This document shows positions 52,173 to 62,120 of a DNA stretch of 64,000 bases, in pieces. The stretch's first letter is position 1. Every line of letters starts with the position of its first letter. Origin of the DNA: Aquibium microcysteis (GTDB taxonomy: Bacteria; Pseudomonadota; Alphaproteobacteria; Rhizobiales; Rhizobiaceae); contig NZ_CP061080.1 of NCBI RefSeq assembly GCF_014495845.1, positions 4,392,001 to 4,456,000 of the forward strand, read 5' to 3'. Made by a program: the position numbers and the translations under genes. The notes under the pieces are model-generated. The model did no database searches and had not been told where the DNA came from. It saw nothing but the letters and a program-made list of their open reading frames with translations.

Positions 52173-53797
52173 ACCAACTACTCCTTTCGGTCCGCGATCT
52201 CTCCGTCGCCTTCACCCAGGGCGGGCGCGAGCAGATCGCCGTCGACCGCGTTTCCTTCGACATAGCGAAAGGCGAGACCATCGCGCTGGTGGGCGAATCC
52301 GGCTCGGGCAAGTCGGTCTCGGCGCTCTCGGTCCTGAAGCTGCTGCCCTATCCCTCCGCCAGCCATCCGTCCGGCTCGATCCTGTTCGACGGCCAGGATC
52401 TGCTCGCGAAGGACGATGCCGACCTCCGCAAGGTCCGCGGCCGCGACATCACCATGATCTTCCAGGAGCCGATGACCTCGCTCAACCCGCTGCACACCAT
52501 CGAGCGGCAGATCGGCGAGGTGCTGAAGCTGCACCAGGGCATGAACGACCGCCAGGCGCGCGAGCGGGCGATCGCACTTCTCCTGGAAGTCGGCATCCGT
52601 GATCCCGAAAAGCGGCTCGACGCCTATCCGCACCAGCTCTCGGGCGGCCAGCGCCAGCGCGTCATGATCGCCATGGCGCTCGCCAACGAGCCGAAGCTGC
52701 TGATCGCCGACGAGCCGACGACCGCGCTCGACGTGACGGTACAGGCGCAGATCCTGGAGCTCTTGGACAATCTGAAAGCCCGCAACGGCATGTCGATGCT
52801 GTTCATCACCCATGATCTCGGCATCGTGCGACGGATCGCCGATCGCGTCTGCGTCATGAACAAGGGCAGGATCGTCGAGTCCGGCCCGACGGCGCGCATC
52901 TTCGCCGACCCGCAGCACGACTACACGCGCCACCTGCTCGCCGCCGAGCCGAAGGGCCGGCCGCCGCTGAGCGATCCGACCGCGCGCGAGGTCATGACCG
53001 GCAAGGACATGAAGGTCTGGTTCCCGATCAAGAAGGGCTTCCTGCGCCGCACGGTGGACCATGTGAAGGCGGTCGACGGCATCGACGTCACGGTGCGCGC
53101 GGGGCAGACGGTCGGCGTCGTCGGTGAGTCGGGATCGGGCAAGACGACGCTCGGCCTGGCGCTGTGCCGGATGATCTCCTCGAAGGGTGCGATCCGCTTC
53201 GCCGGCCGGGAGATCGACAGCCTGTCGTTCAACGAGATGCGGCCGCTGCGCAGCGAGGTGCAGATCGTCTTCCAGGACCCCTTCGGTTCGCTCAGCCCGC
53301 GCATGTCGGTCTCCGAGATCATCGAGGAGGGTCTTCGCATCCACCAGCCGAAGCTCTCGGCCGACCAGCGCGACGATCTCGTGGTGGCGGTTCTGAAGGA
53401 GGTGGGTCTCGATCCGGAGACGCGCTTCCGCTATCCGCATGAATTTTCCGGTGGGCAGCGGCAGCGCATCGCCATCGCCCGCGCGATGGTGCTGAAGCCG
53501 AAATTCGTCATGCTGGACGAGCCGACTTCGGCACTCGACATGAGCGTGCAGGCGCAGGTGGTCGATCTTCTGCGCGACCTGCAGAAGAAGCACGATCTCG
53601 CCTACCTGTTCATCAGCCACGACCTGCGCGTGGTTCGGGCGCTCGCCAACGAGGTGATCGTCATGCGCAACGGCAGGATCGTCGAGACGGGTACGGCGGA
53701 CGAGATCTTCGAGCGACCGAAGACCGATTACACGAAGGCGCTGATCGCGGCCGCCTTCGACATCGCCACGGCTCCGCAGGGCGTGGTCAGCGAATGA
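52169..53797 (+). CDS. yejF: Peptide ABC importer ATPase YejF (two ATPase domains)
   Basis: A 542-residue fused ATPase. Domain 1 has Walker A GESGSGKS and signature LSGGQRQRVMIAMALANEP; domain 2 has GESGSGKTT and FSGGQRQRIAIARAMVLKP. It powers YejBE. The TTG start (MNQLLLSVRDLSVAF) overlaps the vapC stop and is the natural N-terminus of the family. Confidence 0.94.
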   Translation: MNQLLLSVRDLSVAFTQGGREQIAVDRVSFDIAKGETIALVGESGSGKSVSALSVLKLLPYPSASHPSGSILFDGQDLLAKDDADLRKVRGRDITMIFQEPMTSLNPLHTIERQIGEVLKLHQGMNDRQARERAIALLLEVGIRDPEKRLDAYPHQLSGGQRQRVMIAMALANEPKLLIADEPTTALDVTVQAQILELLDNLKARNGMSMLFITHDLGIVRRIADRVCVMNKGRIVESGPTARIFADPQHDYTRHLLAAEPKGRPPLSDPTAREVMTGKDMKVWFPIKKGFLRRTVDHVKAVDGIDVTVRAGQTVGVVGESGSGKTTLGLALCRMISSKGAIRFAGREIDSLSFNEMRPLRSEVQIVFQDPFGSLSPRMSVSEIIEEGLRIHQPKLSADQRDDLVVAVLKEVGLDPETRFRYPHEFSGGQRQRIAIARAMVLKPKFVMLDEPTSALDMSVQAQVVDLLRDLQKKHDLAYLFISHDLRVVRALANEVIVMRNGRIVETGTADEIFERPKTDYTKALIAAAFDIATAPQGVVSE

Positions 53798-53823
53798 CGG
53801 GACGCACGGACGGGGGGAGCACG

Positions 53824-54771
53824 ATGCAGGCAGCCAAGGGACGGGTCCTTCTCTCGGTGACCGGTTTCAATCCCCAGCGCTGGCACGAACTGCTGTCGGC
53901 AGGGCGCGAGGTGGTGCTGGAGCCGCAGGCGCCGGGTGATCCGTCGATCCATTATGCGGTGGTGTGGAAGCAGAAACCGAACGTGCTGGCCCACCTGCCC
54001 AACCTGAAGGCCGTGTTCTCGATCGGTGCAGGCGTCGACCACATCTTCTCCGATCCGGGTCTGCCCGACGTTCCCATCGTGCGCGTGGTGGCCGAAAACC
54101 TGTCGCAGCACATGACCGAGTATGTCTGCTGGCGGGTGCTCGACCACCACCGCCAGGGAATGCTCTACCGGCAGCAGCAGAAGCGCAGGATCTGGCGCGA
54201 GCCGGCCCAGCCGGCGGCCGACGCGGTGTCGGTCGGCATCATGGGGCTCGGCAATCTGGGACGCGCCGCCGCCAGAGCGCTGCTGGCCCTCGGCTTCCAC
54301 GTCAACGGATGGAGCCGCTCGGGTTCGGCGATGGAGGGCGTGACCTGCTTCGGCGGCAAGGCGGGCCTCGAGCCGTTCCTGCGCGCCACCGACATGCTCG
54401 TCGTGCTGCTGCCGCTGACGCCCGCCACGACGGGCGTGGTCAACTACGACCTCCTGTCGAAGCTGCGGCGCGACAATCCGCTCGGCGGCGCGGTGCTGAT
54501 CAATGCCGGCCGCGGTCGTCTCCAGAAGGATACCGATATCGCCCGTGCGCTCGACGAAGGAATTCTCAAGGAAGCGAGCCTCGACGTCTTCGAAACCGAA
54601 CCGCTGCCGAGAACGAGCCCGCTCTGGTCGCACGAAAAGGTGTTCGTGACGCCGCATGCGGCCGCCACCTCCGACCCCGCTCACCTCGCCGGGCCGATGC
54701 TCGACCAGATGGACGCCTGCGACCGCGGCGAGCCGCTGGCGAATCTCGTCGATCGAGCGGCCGGGTACTGA
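53824..54771 (+). CDS. ghrA: Glyoxylate/hydroxypyruvate reductase A-like dehydrogenase
   Basis: A 315-residue D-2-hydroxyacid dehydrogenase. The NAD site is VGIMGLGNLGRAAARAL; catalytic Arg is in LINAGRGRLQ, Glu in SLDVFETEPLP, His in FVTPHAAATS. SIGAGVDHIFSDPGLPDVPI is typical of GhrA. ATG at 53824 has GGGGGAG ahead; an ATG at 53794 overlapping the yejF stop would add ten residues. It is the last gene of the yej run. Confidence 0.9.
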   Translation: MQAAKGRVLLSVTGFNPQRWHELLSAGREVVLEPQAPGDPSIHYAVVWKQKPNVLAHLPNLKAVFSIGAGVDHIFSDPGLPDVPIVRVVAENLSQHMTEYVCWRVLDHHRQGMLYRQQQKRRIWREPAQPAADAVSVGIMGLGNLGRAAARALLALGFHVNGWSRSGSAMEGVTCFGGKAGLEPFLRATDMLVVLLPLTPATTGVVNYDLLSKLRRDNPLGGAVLINAGRGRLQKDTDIARALDEGILKEASLDVFETEPLPRTSPLWSHEKVFVTPHAAATSDPAHLAGPMLDQMDACDRGEPLANLVDRAAGY

Positions 54772-54783
54772 CGCTTCCGCCCG

Positions 54784-55647
54784 CTACGGCCGGCGGAATC
54801 CGGTGGGTTGGCCGTAGAGGTAGCCGATCCGGGCGATCGCCCCGCTCAGGCTCTCCCGCGCCACCGTCATGGTGTGCCCGTTGGCGTGGATGATCGCATC
54901 GGGTCCGGTGACGATGGCGACGTGGCCCTTCCAGAACACGAGATCGCCGCGCTTCAGGGAGGCGCGATCCGCGTCCGCGCCGAGTGCCGAGCCGATGCCG
55001 GCCGCCTGCATGTCCGAGTCGCGCGGCGCCTTCAGGCCCGACATCCGCATCGCGAGCTGGACCAGCCCCGAACAGTCGATGCCGAAGGCCGAGGCGCCGC
55101 CCCACAGGTAAGGGGTGTGTTCGAGCGTCTCGGCGACCGCGACCCAGTCGCCTGCGGATTCGGCGAGCGGCCGCAGATGCGCGGCCACGGCCGCTTCGCC
55201 CGTCGGCAGGAGCGCATAGAGCGTCCCGCGCGTCTCGGTCTCGCCGACGACCTCGATCTGCGATCCCATGGACAACGCCTCGGTGCGAGGCTTCTTCATG
55301 TCCGGTCCGGCGTAGAGAAAGGTGCGCGGCACGGCGACCACGTGCGTTGCGACGCCGGCATCCGCCGGGCCCAGTCCGCCGGCTTCGACATAGCCGACAT
55401 ATCCGTCCTCTCCGGCCTGTACCCAAGCCAGCCCTTCCTGCTCGTCGTAGACGGCTACCGGCGCACCGCGCAGCAGCTGCGTGTTGAGGCCGGCGCTTCG
55501 AGACGGCCCGGCCAGCATGTCGAGGACCGGGCCGACCACCCGCATCGGCCGACCGGCCACGAAGCGCCCTGCCTCGACACGACCCTGCAGGCGCAGGTCG
55601 GCGAGGTCGCTTCGGTAGGCATGCAGCCGCTTGTCGGGCAAGGTCAT
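54784..55647 (-). CDS. NlpC/P60-family cysteine peptidase with SH3-like domains
   Basis: A 287-residue protein. The N-terminal half holds two SH3-like segments (MRVVGPVLDMLAGPS, GSQIEVVGETETRGTLYAL); the C-terminal NlpC/P60 domain has C192 in GIDCSGLVQLAMR, H242 in KGHVAIVTGPD and H254 in IIHANGHT. Such enzymes cut peptidoglycan stem peptides. No signal peptide is seen, as in many rhizobial homologues. It overlaps the MarR gene by four bases, downstream of it. Confidence 0.9.
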   Translation of the reverse strand: MTLPDKRLHAYRSDLADLRLQGRVEAGRFVAGRPMRVVGPVLDMLAGPSRSAGLNTQLLRGAPVAVYDEQEGLAWVQAGEDGYVGYVEAGGLGPADAGVATHVVAVPRTFLYAGPDMKKPRTEALSMGSQIEVVGETETRGTLYALLPTGEAAVAAHLRPLAESAGDWVAVAETLEHTPYLWGGASAFGIDCSGLVQLAMRMSGLKAPRDSDMQAAGIGSALGADADRASLKRGDLVFWKGHVAIVTGPDAIIHANGHTMTVARESLSGAIARIGYLYGQPTGFRRP

Positions 55648-55997
55648 GGCGCGGATGGCTCCCTGGCGCTGGCGATGATGACGTCACCGAAACGTTCCAC
55701 GAAGAGGGCGCCTTCGACGGTGCGCTTCACCAGCACGTTGCGCCTGTCGCGTTCGTCGCGGTGGCGCGACACCAGCTTGAGCGCGCCCATCATGTCGAGC
55801 GCCCGGGTGATCACCGGCTTGGAGACGTTCAGCCGCGCCGCAAGCCCGCGGATCGTATGCGGCGGCGGGTCGAGATAGATCGTCAGCAGGATCGCCGCCT
55901 GGCGCAGCGACAGGTCCGGTCGCCCCGCGCGCGTTTCCGTCACGGCCACGTCCTGCCAAAGGCGCAAGGCCTCGCCTGCTCTGAGATGAACCGCCAT
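55644..55997 (-). CDS. MarR-like winged-helix regulator
   Basis: A 117-residue protein with a compact winged helix: LSLRQAAILLTIYLDPPPHT, IRGLAARLNVSKPVITRALD and LKLVSRHRDERDRRNVLVKRT. It lacks the longer dimerisation helices of full-length MarR proteins. It overlaps the NlpC/P60 gene (ATGA-like), so both are made together. It may control its own operon through the repeats just upstream. Confidence 0.82.
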   Translation of the reverse strand: MAVHLRAGEALRLWQDVAVTETRAGRPDLSLRQAAILLTIYLDPPPHTIRGLAARLNVSKPVITRALDMMGALKLVSRHRDERDRRNVLVKRTVEGALFVERFGDVIIASAREPSAP

Positions 55998-56010
55998 CGT
56001 GCCCTTCTCC

Positions 56011-56036
56011 GTTCCGGAACCGTATCATTCCGGAGA
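56011..56036 (-). promoter_or_regulatory. Paired TTCCGGA sites ahead of the MarR gene
   Basis: GTTCCGGAAC (56011-56020) is a perfect palindrome, and ATTCCGGAGA (56027-56036) repeats its core 16 bases on. They lie 14-40 bases upstream of the MarR start codon and look like binding sites for a dimeric regulator, perhaps the MarR protein itself. Confidence 0.35.
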
Positions 56037-56058
56037 GGGAAAGTTCCAGTGGGTCCGC

Positions 56059-57435
56059 TCAGCTTCCGTAGCGTGCCGTCAGCAGATGCTCCAGCGCCCG
56101 GATCGCCTGAGCCTCGCCCCCTGCCGGACCATGCGCACGCGCCGCAGGGTTCCACGCGAAGATATCGAAGTGGCTCCAGGCCTTCGCCTTTTCGACGAAA
56201 CGCTGCAGGAACAGCGCGGCGGTGATCGAACCGGCGAAGCCGTCGCTGGTGACGTTGTTCAAGTCGGCAACTTTGGAAGCGAGCTTCTCGTCGTAGGGCG
56301 CCCAGAGCGGCATCCGCCATACTGGATCTCCCGCCTCGATCGCTGCCGCGGCAATCTCGGCGGCCAGCGAATCGTCGGCAGTATAGAAGGGCGCGATGTC
56401 GGGACCGACGGCCACGCGCGCGGCCCCCGTCAGCGTCGCCATGTCGATCATCAGCTCCGGCGCCTCCTCGTCGGCGAGCGCGAGAGCATCGGCCAGCACC
56501 AGCCGTCCTTCGGCGTCGGTATTGCCGATCTCGACGGTCGGGCCTTTGCGGCTCCTCAGGACGTCGCCGGGCCGGAAGGCGTTTCCGGCAATGGCATTCT
56601 CGACCGCCGGAATCAGAACGCGCAGCCGCACCTTCAGTCCTGCGCCCATGATCATGTCGGCCAGGCCGAGCACGTTCGCGGCACCGCCCATGTCCTTCTT
56701 CATCAGGAGCATGCTGCTGGAGGGCTTGATGTCGAGACCTCCGGTGTCGAAACAGACGCCCTTGCCCACGAGGGTCACCTTCGGCGCATCCGCCGGCCCC
56801 CACGTCATGTCGATCAGGCGCGGGGCATCCGGAGAGGCGCGCCCCACGGCATGGATCATCGGGAAGTTCCGCGCCAGCAGATCGTCGCCGACGATGCTGG
56901 TGATCGATGCATGGTGCCTTTGCGCCAGCGACTTGGCGGCCTCCTCCAAAGCGGCGGGGCCGAAGTCGCTGGTGGGGGTGTTGACGAGATCCCGGGTCAT
57001 GTAGACGGCCTGCGCGATGCGGTGCGCCCGAATGCCGTCGGCACCCTCCGGCACGACGACCCTCAGAGCATTGCCGGGCTTTCCGGAATAGCGCGTGAAG
57101 CGATAGCCGCCGAGCAGCAGGCCGACGGCCGCCTGCGTGGGATGGGCGAGCGGCCCGGCGAAATGCCAGTCGCCTTCCGGAAGGTCGCGGGCGAGGGCGC
57201 CCGCGACCAGACGGGCAAATCCGACGTCCCCGTCCGGCAGCCCGAGGAGAGCCCCGGCGACGGAACCATCGGCCCCGGGCAGGACGAGAACACGGCCGGG
57301 CTGCCCTGCGAAGTCGTTCGCTTTCGCCCAGGTCAGCGCGGCCGCCGGCAGTCCGGCTTCGTCCAGCCGGCCCTTCACGACCGGGTGGATCGGCTTCGAC
57401 GTCGCGCTCGGAGCATCGACGAGTTGCACAGGCAT
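56059..57435 (-). CDS. M17-family leucyl aminopeptidase
   Basis: A 458-residue metallopeptidase. Catalytic and metal residues are K225, D230 (TLVGKGVCFDTGGL), K237, D248, D307 and E309 with R311 in the NTDAEGRL signature. It removes N-terminal residues from peptides in the cytoplasm. The ATG at 57435 gives MPVQLVDAPS; upstream in-frame residues are basic and unlike the family. It could act downstream of the nearby peptide importer, though this is inference. Confidence 0.94.
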   Translation of the reverse strand: MPVQLVDAPSATSKPIHPVVKGRLDEAGLPAAALTWAKANDFAGQPGRVLVLPGADGSVAGALLGLPDGDVGFARLVAGALARDLPEGDWHFAGPLAHPTQAAVGLLLGGYRFTRYSGKPGNALRVVVPEGADGIRAHRIAQAVYMTRDLVNTPTSDFGPAALEEAAKSLAQRHHASITSIVGDDLLARNFPMIHAVGRASPDAPRLIDMTWGPADAPKVTLVGKGVCFDTGGLDIKPSSSMLLMKKDMGGAANVLGLADMIMGAGLKVRLRVLIPAVENAIAGNAFRPGDVLRSRKGPTVEIGNTDAEGRLVLADALALADEEAPELMIDMATLTGAARVAVGPDIAPFYTADDSLAAEIAAAAIEAGDPVWRMPLWAPYDEKLASKVADLNNVTSDGFAGSITAALFLQRFVEKAKAWSHFDIFAWNPAARAHGPAGGEAQAIRALEHLLTARYGS

Positions 57436-57552
57436 CGGGCTGTCTCCTGCTGCGCGCGGCCGGCGGCCGCGCTTAACCAACCGTTAGGGTTAACGGAATA
57501 TTTCTTTCCCCGACAGGGCGCCGCCTGCGGCGCGGACGACGGAGAAGGCGGC

Positions 57553-58368
57553 ATGATGACCAAACGCGACCGGAAGGCAACCGCTGGGCTTTGGCGCACG
57601 GCGGCGCTGGGATTGGTCCTCGCCCTGGCGTTGGGGGGGTGCGCGAACTCGCGCATGACGACCGGATCCGTCGATCGTTCCCCCGGCAAGGCGGTCTCGG
57701 AGATGTCGGCCGTCGAACTGTCGCGGGCGGCCGACCAGCTGGGCAAGAGCTATGCCCGGACGCCCACCGACAAAGCCATCGGGCTCCGCTATGCGGAAGT
57801 GCTGCAGATGGGCGGGCGGACCGACCAGTCGCTGGCGGTGATGCGCAAACTGGCGATCGAACATCCCGCGGATCGTCAGGTTCTTGCCGCCTACGGCAAG
57901 GCGCTGGCGGCGGCCGGGCAGCTCGAACCCGCTCTCGACGCGGTCCGGCGCGCCCAGACGCCCGAATACCCCGACTGGAAACTGGTCTCTGCCGAAGCCG
58001 CGATCCTCGACCAGCTGGGCAAGTCCGGCGACGCGCGGGCACTCTATCGCCGCGCCCTCGACATGAAGCCGAACGAGCCTTCCATCCTGTCGAACCTCGG
58101 CATGTCCTACGTGCTCGAAGGCGACCTGCGCAGTGCCGAGACGTACATGCGCTCGGCCGCGAGCCTGCCCGGCGCCGACAGTCGCGTCCGCCAGAACCTG
58201 GCGCTCGTGGTCGGCCTGCAGGGCCGCTTCGAGGAGGCCGAGAAGCTCGCGCGCCAGGAACTCTCCCCCGAACAGGCCGAAGCCAACGTCGCCTACCTGC
58301 GGTCCATGCTGGCCCAGCAGAATGCCTGGAACGATCTCAAGCGGGATGAGAGCAAGGACACGAACTGA
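57553..58368 (+). CDS. tadD: TPR lipoprotein TadD
   Basis: A 271-residue lipoprotein with lipobox LALGGC (Cys near residue 29). Tetratricopeptide repeats cover about residues 60-250, e.g. AAYGKALAAAGQLEPALDAV, GDARALYRRALDMKPNEPSI, and LGMSYVLEGDLRSAETYM. TadD is thought to help place the outer-membrane secretin of tad pili. It is convergent with tadC. Confidence 0.88.
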   Translation: MMTKRDRKATAGLWRTAALGLVLALALGGCANSRMTTGSVDRSPGKAVSEMSAVELSRAADQLGKSYARTPTDKAIGLRYAEVLQMGGRTDQSLAVMRKLAIEHPADRQVLAAYGKALAAAGQLEPALDAVRRAQTPEYPDWKLVSAEAAILDQLGKSGDARALYRRALDMKPNEPSILSNLGMSYVLEGDLRSAETYMRSAASLPGADSRVRQNLALVVGLQGRFEEAEKLARQELSPEQAEANVAYLRSMLAQQNAWNDLKRDESKDTN

Positions 58369-58383
58369 CGCGCCGGCGCGTCA
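58366..58383. other. 18-bp perfect palindrome over the tadD stop
   Basis: TGACGCGCCGGCGCGTCA includes the TGA stop. It can fold with a small loop and may act at the 3' end of the tadD message; no T-run follows. Confidence 0.3.
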
Positions 58384-58530
58384 TCGTTCGGCCCGCACGA
58401 TCTGCAGGCCCAAGCCCGCGCGCGACCTCTCCGTCGGAATCCCCGGTTCGGCGGACGTGTGGTGAGCCCGGGGAAGCCGATCCGTCCCGTCTCGCTCCTC
58501 GCCGCGCATCGTCGGCGCAGCAGCGCAGTC

Positions 58531-59553
58531 CTATTCTTCGGACGAAGTCGACTCCTTCTTGTCGCCGAACACCCCGCGCTCGCTGAACTGCATGATCGCG
58601 GGACCGAGAATGACCGCGAAGAGCACCGGTAGGAAGAACAGGATCATCGGGACGGTGAGCTTCGGCGGCAGCGCTGCGGCCTTCTTCTCCGCCTCGTTCA
58701 TGCGCATCTCGCGGCTCTCCTGCGCCAGCACGCGCAGGGCATGGGCCAGCGGCGTGCCGTAGCGCTCCGCCTGGATCAGCGCCTGGCTGACGCTCTTCAC
58801 GGTTTCGAGCCCGGTGCGGCTGGCGAGGTTCTCATAGGCCATGCGGCGTTCCTGCAGGAAGGACAGCTCCGCATTGGTCAGGACCAGTTCCTCGGCCAGT
58901 TCGACCGACTGCGCGCCGATCTCCTCCGCCACGCGGCGAAAGGCGGCCTCGATCGCCATGCCCGATTCCACGCAGATGAGCATCAGATCGAGCGCATCCG
59001 GCCAGGCCTTCTGAATGCTCTGCTTGCGCTTGGTCGCCTGGTTGTTGACGTAGACGACCGGTGCGTAGAAGCCCGCATAGGCGAAGACCACGACCACGAA
59101 GCACTTGACGAACAGCGGCTGTTCGGGAAGCGAGTCGAGCACGAAGACGTAGATGACGCCGAGGAACAGGCCGGCGAACGGCAACACCAGGCGGAAGAAC
59201 AGGAATCTGGTGAGCGGGTTCTGGCCGCGGAACCCTGCCATCTTCAGTTTCGCCAGCGTCGTTTCGTCGGCCAGCGCCCGCTTCAGATCCAGGCGCTCGA
59301 CGATGTTGCGCATGCCGTGCGCCTGTTCCTCGCGAAGTCCCTTGCGCCGCCGTTCCGCATCCGCAGCCAGCCTTGCCCGCTGCTTTGCACGCAGTTCGTC
59401 GCGCTCCAGCGCCACCGACTTCATGCGCGCCTTCAGTTCGTCGCCGCCGAAGGCCGGCATGACGGTGAAGACTGTCGCGAAGACGGCGACTGCCACCAGG
59501 AGAGCGATCAGGAAGGTGGGATCGAAGATCGCCTTGGCGACTTGCTCGGACAT
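58531..59553 (-). CDS. tadC: Tad pilus membrane platform protein TadC
   Basis: A 340-residue protein of the T2SSF/GspF family. It has an N-terminal span (PTFLIALLVAVAVFATVFTV), a pair of central spans, the GspF domain (WPDALDLMLICVESGMAIEA to LAQESREMRMNEAE) and a C-terminal span (LTVPMILFFLPVLFAVIL). It forms the inner-membrane platform with TadB. It is the last gene of the minus-strand cluster. Confidence 0.93.
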   Translation of the reverse strand: MSEQVAKAIFDPTFLIALLVAVAVFATVFTVMPAFGGDELKARMKSVALERDELRAKQRARLAADAERRRKGLREEQAHGMRNIVERLDLKRALADETTLAKLKMAGFRGQNPLTRFLFFRLVLPFAGLFLGVIYVFVLDSLPEQPLFVKCFVVVVFAYAGFYAPVVYVNNQATKRKQSIQKAWPDALDLMLICVESGMAIEAAFRRVAEEIGAQSVELAEELVLTNAELSFLQERRMAYENLASRTGLETVKSVSQALIQAERYGTPLAHALRVLAQESREMRMNEAEKKAAALPPKLTVPMILFFLPVLFAVILGPAIMQFSERGVFGDKKESTSSEE

Positions 59554-59571
59554 GCTCAGCCCTCCCGTCGA

Positions 59572-60585
59572 TCAGACATCGAAGTTCATCATCTTCTTCA
59601 TCACGAAGATGCCGATCGCCATCCAGATCAGCGAGACGCCGAGGACGAGATGGCCGGTGCTCGTGATGAAGAGCGGCATGATGTAGTTGGGGCTCGACAG
59701 ATAGACGAGGAAGGCGACGATGAAGGGCAGCGCGCCGATGATGGCGGCCGAGGCCTTCGCTTCCATGGACAGGGCCTGCACCTTGGCCTTCATCCGCTTG
59801 CGGTCGCGCAGCACCCGCGACAAGTTGCCCAGCGCCTCCGACAGGTTGCCGCCGGCCTGTGACTGGATCTGGATGACGATGCCGAAGAACGCGGCCTCCG
59901 GGCACGGCATCGTCTCGGCCATCCTGAGTGCCGCCTCGGGGGTCGACATGCCGACCTGCTGTGCCTCGACCATGCGGCGAAATTCGCTGCGTACGGGCTC
60001 GCGCGACTCGCTCGCGATCAGCCGGATGCCGTCATTGATGGGGAGGCCCGACTTCACTGCGCGCACGATGATGTCGAGCGCGTTGGGCAGTTCCTCGAGG
60101 AAGGCCTTGGTGCGGCGGGCCTTGATGAAGACGATGATCCAGCGGGGAAGGCCGACGCCGCCGGCGAGGGCTGCGGCCGGCACGGCCCAGAGCGGAGCGC
60201 CGCCAAGCAGGGCCAGCACGGCGAAGGCGAGGCCCGCGAGGGCCGAGAACAGGTAGAAGCGTTCGAGCGTGATCGTCAGGCCCGCCTGCTTGATCTGCAG
60301 CTTCAGCGGCGGCTTCCGCGTGTTGCGGTCCTTCGCCTTCTGCTTCTCGTCGAGGTCCTTGAGCGAATCCTGCACGGACTTGCGCCGCTTGGCGGCTTCC
60401 GCCAGCTTGTCGCGAGAAGCCTTGACGACCGCCCGGTCGGTCTCGGCCTTCTTGATGGTCTCGAGCCGCTTGCTCGCTTTGGTCTCGTTGGCGATCGTGT
60501 CGAACATGAACACGTAGGCCACCGCGCCCGCCGACAGGCCGGCGAGAAGGATCATGGCGAAGACGGAGACGTCGAGGCCGAACAT
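59572..60585 (-). CDS. tadB: Tad pilus membrane platform protein TadB
   Basis: A 337-residue T2SSF protein. After an N-terminal span it has a charged linker, two spans, the GspF domain (LPNALDIIVRAVKSGLPIND to SRVLRDRKRMKAKVQALSME) and two C-terminal spans. It partners with TadC and the TadA ATPase. It lies 18 bases ahead of tadC and 26 after tadA. Confidence 0.93.
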   Translation of the reverse strand: MFGLDVSVFAMILLAGLSAGAVAYVFMFDTIANETKASKRLETIKKAETDRAVVKASRDKLAEAAKRRKSVQDSLKDLDEKQKAKDRNTRKPPLKLQIKQAGLTITLERFYLFSALAGLAFAVLALLGGAPLWAVPAAALAGGVGLPRWIIVFIKARRTKAFLEELPNALDIIVRAVKSGLPINDGIRLIASESREPVRSEFRRMVEAQQVGMSTPEAALRMAETMPCPEAAFFGIVIQIQSQAGGNLSEALGNLSRVLRDRKRMKAKVQALSMEAKASAAIIGALPFIVAFLVYLSSPNYIMPLFITSTGHLVLGVSLIWMAIGIFVMKKMMNFDV

Positions 60586-60611
60586 GACGTTACGCTCCCG
60601 CCGCCATCATC

Positions 60612-62093
60612 TCAGGCCTGTCTTTCCATCGATTCGAGTGCGTTGGCGAGGCGCGCCTCCTCGTTGTAGTAGCGGGCCCTATCCCAGAAGCGCGGCCGGC
60701 CGACGCCCGTCGAAACGTGCTTGCCGACGAGCTTCCCCTGCGCGTCCTCGCCCATGATGTTGTAGAGGATGAGGTCCTGGGTGATGATGACGTCCCCTTC
60801 CATGCCGAGCACCTCGGTCACGTGGGTGATGCGGCGCGACCCGTCGCGCAGGCGCGCGGCCTGGATGATGACGTCGACGGATCCTACGATGATCTCGCGC
60901 ACCGTCTTCTGGGGCAGCGTGAAGCCGCCCATGGCGATCATCGATTCGATGCGGTTCAGGCACTCGCGCGGCGAGTTCGAGTGGATCGTGCCCATCGAGC
61001 CGTCGTGGCCGGTGTTCATGGCCTGGAGCAGGTCGAACACCTCGGGCCCGCGAACCTCGCCGACGATGATCCGCTCCGGACGCATGCGCAGGCAGTTCTT
61101 GACGAGATCGGTCATGGTGATCTGCCCCTCGCCCTCGAGGTTGGGCGGACGCGTCTCCAGACGGACCACATGCGGCTGCTGCAGCTGCAGCTCGGCGGAG
61201 TCCTCGCAGGTGATGATGCGTTCGTCGCGGTCGATGTAGTTCGTCAGGCAGTTGAGCAGCGTCGTCTTTCCCGAGCCGGTGCCGCCCGAGATGACGACGT
61301 TGCAGCGGACCCGGCCGATGATCTTGAGCACCTCGGCGCCCTGCGGCGATATGGCACCGAACTTGACGAGCTGATCGAGCGTCAGCTTGTCCTTCTTGAA
61401 CTTGCGGATGGTGAGCGCCGCACCGTCGATGGCGAGCGGCGGGGCGATCACGTTGACGCGCGAGCCGTCCGGCAGGCGGGCATCGCAGATCGGGCTCGAC
61501 TCGTCGACGCGCCGGCCGACCTGGCTGACGATGCGCTGGCAGATGTTGAGAAGCTGCTGGTTGTCGCGGAAGCGGATGCCCGTCTGTTCGACCTTGCCTG
61601 CAACCTCGATGTAGACGTTCTTCGACCCGTTGACCATGATGTCGGCGATGTCGTCTCGCGCGAGCAGGGGTTCCAGGGGGCCGTAGCCGAGCACGTCGTT
61701 GCAGATGTCCTCGAGCAGTTCCTCCTGCTCCGAGATCGACATCGCGAAGTTCTTGATGGCGATGATGTCGTTGACGATGTCGCGGATTTCCTCGCGCGCA
61801 TTGTCCGGCTCGAGCTTGGCGAGCTGCGACAGGTCGATCGTGTCGATGAGCGCGGAAAAGACCTGGCTCTTGGTATCGTAGTAGTTCTCGCCGCGCTCGC
61901 GGGGGGCGGGCGCCTTCTTCGGTTCCGGTGCCATCGGCGGAGCGTCGACGGTCCGCCGGGCGGGTTCGCCCTGCCGGCCCCCCGACGACAGGGATGCGCT
62001 CTGGCCCGCGCGCTCGGAGACCGACGGCGTCGCGCCGCCGCGGAACTCGGGCATCGTCCTGTTGCCGCCGTCGCTTCCTCTTTTTCCAAACAT
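60612..62093 (-). CDS. tadA: Tad pilus secretion ATPase TadA/CpaF
   Basis: A 493-residue type II/IV secretion ATPase. The N-terminal 70 residues are low-complexity; Walker A GGTGSGKT is at 270-277; the Asp box and Walker B follow in [20 protein letters not shown] and [20 protein letters not shown]; the His box is in [16 protein letters not shown]. It drives pilus assembly and perhaps retraction from the cytoplasm. Confidence 0.95.
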   Translation of the reverse strand: MFGKRGSDGGNRTMPEFRGGATPSVSERAGQSASLSSGGRQGEPARRTVDAPPMAPEPKKAPAPRERGENYYDTKSQVFSALIDTIDLSQLAKLEPDNAREEIRDIVNDIIAIKNFAMSISEQEELLEDICNDVLGYGPLEPLLARDDIADIMVNGSKNVYIEVAGKVEQTGIRFRDNQQLLNICQRIVSQVGRRVDESSPICDARLPDGSRVNVIAPPLAIDGAALTIRKFKKDKLTLDQLVKFGAISPQGAEVLKIIGRVRCNVVISGGTGSGKTTLLNCLTNYIDRDERIITCEDSAELQLQQPHVVRLETRPPNLEGEGQITMTDLVKNCLRMRPERIIVGEVRGPEVFDLLQAMNTGHDGSMGTIHSNSPRECLNRIESMIAMGGFTLPQKTVREIIVGSVDVIIQAARLRDGSRRITHVTEVLGMEGDVIITQDLILYNIMGEDAQGKLVGKHVSTGVGRPRFWDRARYYNEEARLANALESMERQA

Positions 62094-62120
62094 GACCCGG
62101 GTACCCGCTTCCAGTTCGAA

